A DNA stretch of 64,000 nt, from contig QRDG01000131.1 of the NCBI GenBank assembly GCA_012064385.1, forward strand, positions 109,790 through 173,789. Direction: 5' to 3'. The notes below the pieces were generated by a model. The model was not told the DNA's origin. It searched no databases and worked only from the letters and a program-made list of their open reading frames with translations. Below, in pieces: positions 22,201 through 32,539 of the stretch. How positions within the stretch are numbered: position 1 is the stretch's first letter; every line of letters begins with the position of its first letter. Source of the DNA: Puccinellia tenuiflora. Lineage: Eukaryota > Streptophyta > Magnoliopsida > Poales > Poaceae. A program made the position numbers and the translations under genes.

Positions 22201-22972
22201 AGCGGGTGTTTAACTATATGAGGAACAAGATCGTTGAACTTGAGTCGAAGCTGCGGATAGCTGAAGTGGAGCTTGAACGCCTCAGGGCGCGTTCCGCTGG
22301 GCCGTTCAATCAGCGCGAACGGTTCCTTCTTGACCAAATTGATCTGATATGTCGACAGCTGCAAGGTTGGACTCTAGCTGCTTCGCTTTGATTTCTTCAT
22401 GCTTGTGTTGTTATGCATCTTGACCCGTGAATTGCAGTTGTTAACCCCGACTGGCAAGCCGAAAACACTCGAGTGAACGAGCGCGTGGAGATGGAAGCCA
22501 CAGGTAACTCGGTCGAAGCTCGTCAATTCTGGGTACACAAGGGAGAGGGCCGTGTACTCGCGCGGATGCTGGATCGCACCTGGCGGGCTGCGTTCATTCT
22601 TGAAGGTTGCAGGAAAGCACTCTGGCAAATCAACAAAGTGTTCTTCCCCCTTGATGAGCAGCCGACTGGGTTGCCCGCGCTGTTGGATAGGTTCCGCAGT
22701 AGCAGGGCGTTGAAGGGGTCATCTTCGGTCAGCTTGTTGCCGGGGCCAACACGGCGTTTGCCTATGTTCGGCTGCATCGACCTCATGTTCCCTTGGACAG
22801 AATACTTGATGGCTTGCCTAGAGATGTTGATTATGCTGAATCCCTTGAGGCTGCACGTCAGGTGATGCAGCAGGTCCTGAATCATACAGAGCGACGTGTA
22901 GGGCCACTGGATGCGCCAACGAAGAGCCTGTCGACTAAGAATAGCAGTTTGTTTTATGATGTTAGCCTGTAA
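19251..22972 (+). CDS. Antisense additional ORF of the Tat element (putative gypsy-type transposon domain), intron-containing
   Basis: It lies on the opposite strand to gag-pol. The proposed start MGQKRVKGAEG is at 19251. GT/AG-bounded exons: 19251-20162, 20241-20610, 20696-20888, 21024-21117, 21191-21328, 21409-21914, then 22071-22375 and 22438-22972. Exon 1 carries the domain often labelled putative gypsy type transposon / Transposase_28 (GFGFPIHDFVPGLLYAYGIQ, NSVLNIASFIVLCECFLGI, WFYIKWD). Acidic segments, coiled coil (RVAELEKSLGAAQERE) and Lys/Ser-rich parts follow. Frame breaks near 20570 and 22705, and a stop at 21912-21914 before the last two exons, suggest this copy is decayed or the last part is a separate ORF. 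Function of these ORFs is unknown. Confidence 0.7.
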
Positions 22973-23039
22973 CATAAATATGCATGTATGTATGCCCGTG
23001 TGACGTTGTTCACTGAATGTATAATGTGTGTTTTTGCAC

Positions 23040-23822
23040 TCGTAGACTTGTATGGCGCGAGCCCCCGAGTGAATCGAGTGGCGGCCTAGGGTTTTTGAGT
23101 TATGCCTGAGCGGCGCAGCCCCCGAGTGATTCGAGTGGCGCCCTAGGGTTTTTGAGTTATGCCTGAGCGGCGCAGCCCCCGAGTGATTCGAGTGGCGGCC
23201 TAGGCTAGACTTGGACCTGTATGGCGCGAGCCCCCGAGTGATTCGAGTGGCGCCCTAGGGTTTTTGAGTTATGCCTGTGCGGCGCAGCCCCCGAGTGGTT
23301 CGAGTGGCGGCCTAGGCTGGACTTAGACCTGTATGGCGCGAGCCCCCGAGTGGTTCGAGTGGCGGCCTAGGATTTTCGGGTTATGCCTGTGCGGCGCAGC
23401 CCCCGAGTGATTCGAGTGGCGGCCTAGGCTGGACTTAGACCTGTATGGCGCGAGCCCCCGAGTGATTCGAGTGGCGGCCTAGGATTTTTGAGTTATGCCT
23501 GTGTGGCGCAGCCCCCGAGTGATTCGAGTGGCGGCCTAGGCTGGACTTAGACCTGTATGGCGCGAGCCCCCGAGTGATTCGAGTGGCGGCCTAGGATTTT
23601 CGAGTTATGCCTGTGTGGCGCAGCCCCCGAGTGATTCGAGTGGCGGCCTAGGCTGGACTTAGACCTGTATGGCGCGAGCCCCCGAGTGGTTCGAGTGGCG
23701 GCCTAGGATTTTCGAGTTATGCCTGTGTGGCGCAGCCCCCGAGTGATTCGAGTGGCGGCCTAGGCTGGACTTAGACCTGTATGGCGCGAGCCCCCGAGTG
23801 ATTCGAGTGGCGGCCTAGGATT
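23040..23822. repeat. 112-bp tandem repeat (dimer of about 56-bp units) inside the gypsy element
   Basis: TATGGCGCG recurs at 23051, 23220, 23332, 23444, 23556, 23668 and 23780. The last six are spaced exactly 112 bp. Each unit is two related half-units sharing CCCCCGAGTGATTCGAGTGG followed by CGGCCTAGG. The first interval (169 bp) is three half-units. The array has about 14 half-units and lies between pol and the antisense ORF. Confidence 0.95.
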
Positions 23823-24003
23823 TAGGTTGATTGCTCGCAAAGGAAGAAATGACAAGTCTTTTCCTTCAAACATCTTTATTGATTCTCGCAAACAGGCCGC
23901 CTCGTTAAAACTCTTCCAGTCCCCTTAGGTACCCTGGCGAGGGAAAGAGTGCGTAAGAAACCTGCTGCTACTTAACAAGGTGAAGCTTACAAGCTGGGGT
24001 CGA

Positions 24004-25800
24004 TCAGGCGTAGAAGCGGCGTAACTGTGCCACGTTCCACGGATTGCTGCAGACTGTCCCTGTCTTCGAGTCCTTCAGGCGGTAAGCTCCGTTGCCGATT
24101 GCCTCTGTCACAATGTATGGCCCCTCCCATGGGGAGGCGAGTTTGTGCACCTTCTTCTGCTTGAGCCGGAGAACCAGGTCCCCTGGGACGAATGCTCTAG
24201 GCCGCAGTCGCCGACCGTGGTAGTTGCGCAGGTCTTGCTGGTAGACGGCTGTGCGGCTGAGGGCGATGTCGCGTGCTTCATCCAGGACATCCACATCATC
24301 TTCAAGTGCTTCTTCAGCATCAGACTCGTCGTATGCCACCACTCGTGGAGCGTCAAATTTGATGTCGCAGGGCAGGACTGCTTCGGCACCGTACACCATG
24401 AAGAATGGTGTATACTGGGTAGATCTGTTTGGCGTGGTGCGTAGGCTCCACAGCACACTTGGTAACTCCTCCACCCAGGCTCCTGCGGCTCGCTTCAATG
24501 GTACTCGCAGACGCTTCTTGATGCCTTTGCTGACTAGGCCGTTGGCCTTCTCGACTTGCCCATTGGACTGCGGGTGCGAGACGGATGCATAACTGAGCTT
24601 GACACCTTGTTCAGAGCAGAAATCCCTGAATTCTTCGGCTGTGAAGTTCGTCCCGTTGTCGGTGATGATGCCGTGCGGCACACCGAACCTGAAGATGATT
24701 GACCTGATGAAGTTGACCGCTGAGGTTGCGGTTGAGCTTGTGATTGGGACCGCCTCAATCCACTTCGTGAACTTGTCGACTGCCACCAGGAGGTGAGTGT
24801 GCCCGCCTGGGGAGGATTTCTTGAAGGGACCTACCATGTCGAGTCCCCATTGCGCGAAGGGCCACGCGAGTGGTATTGTCTTCAGTGCCGACGCTGGTGC
24901 ATGCGGCTTGTTGGCGAACTCCTGACAGCCAACGCACTTTTTGACCAGTTCTTCTGCGTCTTGCATTGCGGTGGGCCAGTAGAACCCTGCTCGCAAGGCC
25001 TTGGCCACCAGTGCTCGACTGCTTGCGTGGTGCCCGCATATGCCGGCGTGGATGTCGAGTAAGATTGCTTGGCCGTCGGCTGGATCGATGCACCTTTGGA
25101 GGACTCCTGAGATGCTTCTCTTGTAGAGCTCGCCATTGATGATGGTGAAGCCTTTGGAACGGCGGACGATGCGCTTGGCTTCGACTGGGTTCTCCGGCAG
25201 CCGCTGGTGCAGCATGTAGGCCAGATACGGGCTTGTCCACGTGGGCTCGACCAGCATTATCTCCATGACCTCCTTCTCCGTGCTTGGCGGGTTGGCGGTG
25301 CTTGTTGTCGATGTAGAGGGTCCTGGCGGGGGCCGGACCTTGATTGAGCGCTGTGTGATGCACTCGAGGAAGACTCCGGGTGGCACCGGAGCTCGATCCG
25401 AACCTAGGTTGGCCAGGACGTCAGCTTCTTCGTTGCTTTCGCGGCCGATGTGCCGCAGTTCGCAGCCGTCGAAGAGGCCTTCCAGTTGATTGTACAGCTC
25501 CCTGTAGGCTACCATGTTGTCAGCGATGGCGTCGCACTGCTTCATGGTTTGCTGCACAACCAGGTAAGAGTCGCCGTAGATCATGAGGCGAGTGGCGCCG
25601 CAGTTCTTGGCCATCCGCATGCCGTGGATCAAGGCTTCGTACTCTGCTTCATTGTTGGAGGGTGTTGAGAATTTCATCTGCAGCACGTACTTCAGCTTGT
25701 CGCCCCTTGGGTGAAATGAGCACGACTCCTGCTCCGGCTGAGTTGAACTTTTTGGATCCATCGAAATACATTGTCCATGCATTGGACAAGTCGGGCTCAT
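24004..25800 (-). pseudogene. Gypsy pol, RNase H and integrase part
   Basis: The frame begins inside RNase H; the methionine at 25800 is not a true start. It has an RNase H core (NNEAEYEALIHGM, IYGDSYLVVQQ, HIGRESNEEADVLANLGSD). The integrase has a zinc-binding HHCC region (HAGICGHHASSRALVAKALRAGFYWP, CVGCQ), a core with LDMVGPF, ITDNGTNF and HPQSNGQVEKANG bearing the DDE residues, and a C-terminal PGDLVLRLKQ region. The catalytic residues are in place. It is separated from 25649-27151 by a one-base frameshift near 25705 in a G run. Confidence 0.9.
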
Positions 25801-27151
25801 CAGGTAGTTGCGCTTCTATCCACTCTGTGGTAAACTCTGGGAGGACCTGGGCCTTGATTGCCTTCGGGTGTGCATACTTCAACCCCCATGGCCCTAACTC
25901 GACAACCCACTTGGCGACTCTTCCTGTCGCGGCTGGGTTAGTGAGGATGTCGGATAGGGCAGAGGAGCTTACCACCGTGATCGGATGCTCGGAGAAATAA
26001 TGGACCACCTTCCTGGACGTCATGAAGACTCCGTATGCCAGCTTCTGGTAGTGCGGGTATCGCTGCTTGGAATCAGTTAGCACCTCGCTGAGGTAATACA
26101 CAGGTCGTTGAATAGGGTGACTCTTTCCTTCTTCCTCCCGCTCGACTACGAGTACGGTACTGACCACCCTGTTCGTGGCTGCCACATACAGGTACAGTGG
26201 CTCGTTCTCATGTGGTGCCACCAGCACTGGAGGGGTTGTGAGGGTCTGCTTCAGTTTGTCAAATGCATCTTGTGCCTCCTCTGTCCACTCGAATTTGTCT
26301 GCCTTTTTCATCAGTTGGTAGAAGGGCAAGGCCTTTTCTCCCAACTTACTAATAAACCGACTGAGCGCTGCGACTCTGCCGGCTAGGCGTTGTACTTCAT
26401 GAAGCTTGGTCGGTGCAGGCATGTCGAGTATATTCTGCACCTTCTCAGGGTTGGCTTCGATTCCTCTCGCAGAGACAAGATACCCCAGTAATTCTCCGGC
26501 TGGGACGCCGAAGACACACTTTTCTGGGTTTAACTTGATCTGGTACTCGTTAAGCGCGTCGAAGACCTTGCGGAGGTCGTCGATGAGGCTGTCCTCTGTG
26601 CGGGTGGTGACGACTATGTCATCGACGTAGACCTGGACGATCTGTCCTATGAGCTCCTTCAAGCAGGCCTGCATCGTGCGCTGGTATGTGGCTCCAGCGT
26701 TTTTCAACCCGAAGGGCATCATCTGGTAACAGAATACACCGTGTGGTGTGATGAACGCCGTCTTCTCCTGATCCTCGACTTTCATCCTGATCTGCTGGTA
26801 CCCAGAGTAGGCATCCAGGAAGGATAGGCGTGCACAGCCTGCAGTCGAATCGACGATCTGATCAATCCGCGGGAGCGGAAAGTGATCCTTGGGGCAGCAT
26901 TTGTTGATGGCGGTGAAGTCGACGCACATGCGGAGTTTCTTCGTCTTCTTCTTTTCCACCAGTACCGGGTTTGCTACCCACTCTGAATCCTTTATTTCCC
27001 GAATAAATCCGGCGTGAAGCAGCCGGTCGATCTCCTTGCTGATAGCATCTCTCTTAGGACCCGCGAAGCGCCTCAAGGTCTGCTTGACTGGTCTAGCGTC
27101 TTTACGGACGCGTAAGGAGTGCTCGGCGAGTTCCCTTGGTATACCTGGCAT
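25649..27151 (-). pseudogene. Gypsy pol, reverse transcriptase and first part of RNase H
   Basis: RT motifs are complete: RMCVDFTAINKCCPKDHFPLP, LSFLDAYSGYQQI, FCYQMMPFGLKNAGATYQR, and YVDD of the active site. A connection and RNase H N-terminus (WTMYFDGSK, GAGVVLISPKG) follow. The frame is continuous with gag-protease upstream except for one TAG at 27215-27217. Its end at 25649 is due to an added base in a G run near 25705. Confidence 0.9.
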
Positions 27152-27214
27152 GTCAGAAGGTTGCCAGGCGAATATCTTCCAGTTCTCGCGCAGGAACTCG
27201 ACGAGCGCGCTTTC

Positions 27215-30200
27215 CTATGCGCTAGTCAGGCTTGATGACACCCTGACCGTCTTGTCGGCGTCCGTCGGGTGTACCTGATGGGCCCTTGTGTCGTCGCTTG
27301 CGTTGAATGCAGATTCCTTGGATGATTTCTTCCGTGGTGGAAACAGAGTCCTGTCGTTGTCGACTGCCATCATCTCCAGGTGCTCGTCCATCCCAAAGAA
27401 CTCAGAAATCCTGCTGAACTCGCGGTCGCAGCTGTCAGACCGGTCGAAGTCGCCTTTCACCGTGATGACACCCTTTGGTCCCGGCATCTTGAGCAGGAGG
27501 TAGGCGTAATGGGGCACTGCCATGAATCTGGCGAAGGCCGGACGACCCAGTATGGCGTGATATTGTGACTTCCAGTCGACTACCTCGAAGTCGATCGCCT
27601 CTCGCTGGAAGTTTTCGGGTGTGCCGAATATGACGTCGAGTGTCACTGTTCCCATGGGCGTGACTGCTTGCCCTGGTACAATACCGTGGAAGGTATTTGC
27701 TGATGGCGTTAGGTTGGATGTTGACCTGTTCATCCTTCTCAGGGTGTCGGCGAAGATGATATTGATACCGCTGCCTCCATCCATGAACACCTTCTTCAAG
27801 GTGTACTCCCCGATCTGAGCTTCGACTACCAGAGCAGCGTGCCCGGGTCGTGGTATCGCCGGCGGGTGGTCCGCTCTGGAGAAAGTGATCGCTGTTTCTG
27901 AGCCTCTCAGGTAATCGGGTACTGCAGGTGGATTGGTGAGTGCTTGGTAGACCTGGCGGGTGATGATTTTCTGGGTCCTGTTGGAAGGACGTCCCTTCTG
28001 TATCATGTTGATCTGCCCACGTGCTGCCGGGAACACGTTAGCAGGATCCTGCGGCTGTGGCTGTGGTTGTTGTTGCTGTTGCGGGTAGAAGGCCAGCGCT
28101 GCTTGCGCTGGGTTGGCGACTGGAGGAGGAGGTGGCGCCTGGAGGGCCAGCGGTGCAGCTGGCTGTGCCACGGGTGCTGCTTGATTATCACGCTGTCCGT
28201 TCTGAGGGACTATTCGCGCAAACGCCCTGTATATCTTACGCGCCTTTCTGCAATCCTTCAATAGGTGGCGAGATCCCCACTTGCCTGTTTCTGGGTCCCT
28301 GAACATGTGATGCTTGCAAGGTTGCTCTAACTCTTCTTCTTCAGTCAGTGGGCGTCTCCGCCACTCGCGCTTGCGACTTCCGTCTCTATGGTAGCCGCTG
28401 CCACCGTCCTGGTTGTACTGCCTTTCACTCTCACGGGGGGTTTCGAATCCCGCCGCTACTAACTCGATCGAGTCGTTGCCGACGTAACGCGGCTTCTTCT
28501 TCAGGCGCCCTTCTCGCCAGTTGCTAGGTCCTGCTTCTTGCCTCGGAGATCGTGGTGCATCACGAACAGAGTCTTCTCCATCTGCCCACTGGTTGGCTAT
28601 CTGCATGAGCTCGATCATGTTCCTCGGCCTAAGCCTACCAAACTCCTCACGGAGGTCGCGGCGGTAAACGCCGTGCATGAACGCGTCCATTACCCTGTCT
28701 TCTGAGGTGGCTCCGTCCATGGTGTTGCGAAGTAAGGTCCACCGCTGGATGTACGAACGGAGTGGCTCGTCTCGACCTTGCTTGCACGCCTGGAGCTCAA
28801 TGAGGGTTGTTGGCCTTGCGTATGTCCCCAGAAAGCTCTTCACGAAGGCGTTCCTGAACTCGTCCCAGGTGCTGAAAGCGTCCCTGGGCTGAGTGTTGAG
28901 CCACCCGCGAGCAGATCCCGTGAGCATCAACTGGATGTACTGCATGGCAGTAGTCGAGGTACCACCTTGACAGCTGCACGCGATGAGATAGTCTTCCAGC
29001 CAGTCCCTTGGGTCTTGCTTCCCGTCATACTTGGGTGTCTCCGCTGTTAGCTTGAAGCCTTTGGGCATCTTCGTGTCGCGGATGTTGAAGCTGAAACATG
29101 CGGCTCCGCGTGGCTCGAAGTCGTCGTCGTCGTAGTCGTTGGCTTGAGCACTCGCCGCTCGCAGCCGTCGACTGCGGTCCACCCTTCTCTGTGCGACGAC
29201 GTTACGGACATCTTCGCCTGGCTGCGGCTGTCGCAGTCGAATTGGGGCTGGGTCTGCAAGTGGTGCGGGTTCACGATCGCGGCGGCCTCGATTCTCGTGC
29301 ACCCTTTCTGCTGGTGCTGACTTTGCCAGGACTTCCTCGACTTCCCTGAGGGATTGAATTTGTCGCCTGTGGAGGCGAGTGTGGGCGTCACCCTCCGGCG
29401 GCTGTGTTAGTCGCAGGTAGGTTTCGACTGCCATGAGGGCCGAAGCGGGTGTCTTGGGGACGGGGATTCCGTCCGCATCTTCCGTTATGAATGACGACTC
29501 CAGATTGCGAGTGAGGTGGGCGCGATCAGCTTCTGGCACCCGTGGCATGCGAGTCCTGTGACGCCCTCCTTGCGAGACTTCCTCCGATCCGGCCAAGAAT
29601 GAGTGTGCTGCCCTCCTGGCACTCGACGCGTCAGCTAGTTCTTTGCGCCGAATCAGATCGGCCTTCTCTTGGCGGACTCGCTCGGACTCCTTCCAAAGCA
29701 AGTATTGGACCGCCAGTTGGTCTTCTCGGGGTTCATCTGGTGAAGGGAACGTGCCTTCGTCCACGTGCTTCATGGCCTGGATCGCCATCTCCCGAGTGAT
29801 GGTGAGTCTTGTCACCCTGTCCGGCATGGTCACCTCCAGCGGGTATACGGGTTCCCCGCCGTTGGATCGTGCTGGGCTGGCCATATAGACTTGCGCGGGG
29901 TAAACCCGTCGAGTGGGGCTGATGCTCCCGGTCCTGCTTCCTTCGTCCGAGCTATGCTCAGAGTCGAAGATCACAGCGACGTGGCGGGTGCCACGGCCAC
30001 TGCTACTGGCGACTCCGCGATGCGGAGGCGCGATTGGCGTAGATTTTGGCTTCATCCGGGGCGCGGACAAGAAGGTCGGGGTAGACTTGTTTCGCGCCGA
30101 GGTTGCAGTAGATGCGATTTTTCTGGTGACCGCGGGTGTGGTCACCGCAGTCGCCGTTGATGCGGTCGTAGATGGTGCTGACGCAGTCGAAGTGGACGCG

Positions 30201-30517
30201 ATCTTCATGGCAGTCGATGACGCAATCGCCGTGGCCGCAGTAGATGCGATCTTCGCGGCGGGTGAAGCCGCGGTCGGCGCAGTCGATGTAGATGCTGGCG
30301 CGTCCGTCGCGCGCAACGTGGCCAACGTGGGCCGGAGCGTTCCGCGACTGTCCACCAGATAGCGCAGACTACCGAAGGTAATCCACGTGCTCTGCTGCAC
30401 CTCAGCGTACGCCGGGAGATCCGCCGGCGAGTGGTGGACGAACTCGAGGAAGCCGGTGTAGATCGACTCCCTGGCGCTGATGCCGTTCTTCATTGCAGAT
30501 GAGGCCGGCGCAACCAT
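27215..30517 (-). CDS. Gypsy gag and aspartic protease
   Basis: The chosen start is MVAPASSAMKNG at 30517. The open frame extends to 30577, but those codons lie in the primer-binding site and LTR. An Ala/Ser/Thr-rich N-terminus precedes the retrotransposon gag domain (DWLEDYLIACSCQ, WDEFRNAFVKSFLGTYARP, LRSYIQRWTLLRNTM, ELMQIANQWADGE). A Cys/His segment (CKHHMFRDPETGKWGSRHLLKDC) and a Gln/Pro-rich linker follow. The protease has VFMDGGSGINIIFADTL, the D-G-G-S form seen in Tat proteases, and ILGRPAFARFMAV. A single in-frame TAG ends it at 27215, while the RT frame follows in phase. Confidence 0.9.
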   Translation of the reverse strand: MVAPASSAMKNGISARESIYTGFLEFVHHSPADLPAYAEVQQSTWITFGSLRYLVDSRGTLRPTLATLRATDAPASTSTAPTAASPAAKIASTAATAIASSTAMKIASTSTASAPSTTASTATAVTTPAVTRKIASTATSARNKSTPTFLSAPRMKPKSTPIAPPHRGVASSSGRGTRHVAVIFDSEHSSDEGSRTGSISPTRRVYPAQVYMASPARSNGGEPVYPLEVTMPDRVTRLTITREMAIQAMKHVDEGTFPSPDEPREDQLAVQYLLWKESERVRQEKADLIRRKELADASSARRAAHSFLAGSEEVSQGGRHRTRMPRVPEADRAHLTRNLESSFITEDADGIPVPKTPASALMAVETYLRLTQPPEGDAHTRLHRRQIQSLREVEEVLAKSAPAERVHENRGRRDREPAPLADPAPIRLRQPQPGEDVRNVVAQRRVDRSRRLRAASAQANDYDDDDFEPRGAACFSFNIRDTKMPKGFKLTAETPKYDGKQDPRDWLEDYLIACSCQGGTSTTAMQYIQLMLTGSARGWLNTQPRDAFSTWDEFRNAFVKSFLGTYARPTTLIELQACKQGRDEPLRSYIQRWTLLRNTMDGATSEDRVMDAFMHGVYRRDLREEFGRLRPRNMIELMQIANQWADGEDSVRDAPRSPRQEAGPSNWREGRLKKKPRYVGNDSIELVAAGFETPRESERQYNQDGGSGYHRDGSRKREWRRRPLTEEEELEQPCKHHMFRDPETGKWGSRHLLKDCRKARKIYRAFARIVPQNGQRDNQAAPVAQPAAPLALQAPPPPPVANPAQAALAFYPQQQQQPQPQPQDPANVFPAARGQINMIQKGRPSNRTQKIITRQVYQALTNPPAVPDYLRGSETAITFSRADHPPAIPRPGHAALVVEAQIGEYTLKKVFMDGGSGINIIFADTLRRMNRSTSNLTPSANTFHGIVPGQAVTPMGTVTLDVIFGTPENFQREAIDFEVVDWKSQYHAILGRPAFARFMAVPHYAYLLLKMPGPKGVITVKGDFDRSDSCDREFSRISEFFGMDEHLEMMAVDNDRTLFPPRKKSSKESAFNASDDTRAHQVHPTDADKTVRVSSSLTSA

Positions 30518-30535
30518 GGTTCCAACGATCTGTTC

Positions 30536-30553
30536 TTCCCACAGACGGCGCCA
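30536..30553 (-). other. Primer-binding site of the gypsy element
   Basis: On the minus strand, immediately after the LTR end, the sequence TGGCGCCGTCTGTGGG is the characteristic minus-strand primer site region of Tat and related gypsy elements. Confidence 0.85.
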
Positions 30554-30554
30554 A

Positions 30555-30973
30555 TTGACGAGGCTAGGACTCGGCAAATCCCAAGGTTGTGTACCCCGGG
30601 TTGATTGAGGGGGAGAGAGTATGAACGTTGGTGGTTGTGACGGCTAACAGGGGGCGAGTTTACCCAGGTTCGGCCCCTCGAGGTGAGGTAAAGACCTACT
30701 CCTGCTTGTCTGGAATTATCGAGGTGGCTACAATGGCGAGATGCAATCTCGCTAGGGTTTGTGTGCTGCTTGCTTGACCTAGATGACGCACCCTCCTGGC
30801 CTTTATATCACAGGCCAGGTCTCGGGTGGACGGTGCGGATTGCACGTTACAAAGTAAGGAAAATCATCACCGGCCTAACCAGCTACTTGGGCCACACGGT
30901 ACACTTCATGGGCCTCTCTTGGCGTGACCCAGGTACCACCACCGTGGGGTACCCGAAAGGTAGCCCCACGACA
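30555..30973 (-). repeat. 5' LTR of the Tat-type gypsy element
   Basis: It is collinear with 17850-18267, with scattered substitutions clustered near the inner end and around 30625 and 30855. A CTTTATATCACAGG segment is shared. It ends at CACGACA, directly joined to Mutator-like sequence. Confidence 0.93.
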
Positions 30974-32026
30974 CTTGCAGTGTTAAGAAGCACAACTATC
31001 ACATGAGGCAGTCATACAAGAATGACAAAGTGCAGGAATACTTGGAAACACACCACTCCAAGTTATGGGCCATAAGCCAATTCAGTGAACTGAGCAAAGT
31101 TGACTATGTGCACAATAATCTTGCAGAGTCTTTCAACTCAACGATCCGAAAACTAAAGGGTCTTTATATGGTGGATTTGCTTGACAATATAAGAATAGAA
31201 TACATGCAGAAGTTTCATTTTCGTGCAGGAATAGCCAAGGCAAAATTCATGGGCCACATTGTGATCCCTACCGTGTTGAATGAATTGAAGCAAAAAACTC
31301 AAGGCTTGGACATGGACATGAAACTTTGCTCGGATACCAAAGCAGAGGTATCATTTTTGGATAAAGAGAAGAGGGAATGGAAATATCCAGTGGATTTAGA
31401 ATCTAGAACTTGAAGTTGTAGGCAATGGCAGATAACTGGGTTGCCATGCATTCATGCATCGTTTTTCATCACCACTCTGTCAGGTCCAGCGGGGAACACA
31501 CAGCAATATGTGCATGAGTACTACTCTGTTGCAAGGTTCAAAGACACATATGCACTTGCTTTACCTGCTTTGGAGGGAAAACATCAATGGGATGTAGTGG
31601 ACCCTGGATTCAAGTTTGTGCTCCAGTTCTGAAGAGAGCACCAGGTAGACCGAGGAAGAGTCGATACAGAACTCACAGCGAAGGAGCTGGACTTGGAGCG
31701 AGGAAGCGCAAGTGCACAAGGTGTGGTGGGTCTGGTCATTTCATTAGGTATTGTGATAACGCAGTAGATCCAGCGTTCGGAGAGTGTTTCGATGAAAATG
31801 ATGATGATCAGCAGCCGGTTGGAACAGAATCTGAAAAGGACCCATCTGAAAATGATGATCCAAGTGATGATGACCATGTGACTCCAAATGATGCTCCAAA
31901 TGATTTTGATCATGATGCTCCAAATGATGCTCCAGATGAGTCTCCAAATGATGGTTCACAACATCCTGTGGTTGTGAGTTCTGCTAGATATGTCAATCTT
32001 GCCAATACTAGTACATTTATCACTTG
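30974..32026 (+). pseudogene. Mutator-like transposase, C-terminal half
   Basis: The translation contains LSKVDYVHNNLAESFNSTIRKL and DLLDNIRIEYM typical of MuDR-type transposases. A SWIM zinc finger (SCRQWQITGLPCIHA), a GRPRKSR linker and a CCHC knuckle (CTRCGGSGHFIRYC) follow, then an Asp/Asn/Pro repeat tail. It starts abruptly at the gypsy LTR, so the catalytic N-terminal half is missing. A TGA at about 31411 replaces the first cysteine of the SWIM motif, and a frameshift lies near 31610. It is inactive. Confidence 0.85.
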
Positions 32027-32093
32027 ACATTATCTCACTGCCCTTTATGTTTTGTACAGCTCTGTGGTTGGTTCGAACAAGACTGCCAAAAGG

Positions 32094-32235
32094 AGAAGAG
32101 AAGAAGCAATGAGCACAAGGGTCACTAGGAGCACAATGGTGGCAAGAAGCACAAGAAGCACAAGGAGCACAATGGTGGCAAGAACCACAAGAAGCACAAG
32201 GAGCACAGTGGTGGCAAGTAGCACATGGATCAAAA
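32094..32235 (+). repeat. 36-bp minisatellite in the transposase tail
   Basis: Units built of AAGGAGCACAATGGTGGCAA plus AGAAGCACAAG occur about three times at 36-bp spacing and encode a repeated S-T-R-S-T-M-V-A-R pattern. Part of the Mutator-like remnant. Confidence 0.75.
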
Positions 32236-32539
32236 AGAAGCCCCGACACGCTTTGTAGATTAAGTTGGAACCAAGTAGAATTTATGAAACATTATGAATG
32301 ATGTTGTATTATGTTGAATGATGTTGGACCTATGCTATAACTATGTTTTAATGGTGTTTGGATGATGATGGTACATGTTTTGAGCAAGTCGTGTCAAAAT
32401 GAGGGCCAAATGTGTGAGTGATTGAAATATGTGAACCAAACTTCAAATTTGATCCAAACTTAAAAATGACATGCTATTTGGATGTTGCAATGCTTTCCAA
32501 ACTATGGTGAACTTGCTTGTTCTAACTTGGTCATCAATC

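Larger units (their letters stand above)
17850..30973 (-). mobile_element. Ty3/gypsy retrotransposon of Tat type, 13.1 kb
   Basis: Two LTRs of about 418 bp with TGTCGTGG...CTCGTCA ends (minus strand) bound gag-protease, RT-RNase H and integrase in Gypsy order. Downstream of pol are a tandem array and an ORF on the opposite strand, the layout known for the Tat lineage (RIRE2, Ogre, Retand). The primer-binding region reads TTGGCGCCGTCTGTGGG. By hand the LTRs differ at roughly 15-17 positions (about 4%). The 5-bp flanks (ATCTG left, CTTGC right) do not match, so no TSD is visible. Confidence 0.92.

Noticed and set aside
23040..23822. CRISPR-like array of regularly spaced repeats
   Set aside because: Units abut without unique spacers, and the context is a plant retrotransposon; this is a tandem repeat.
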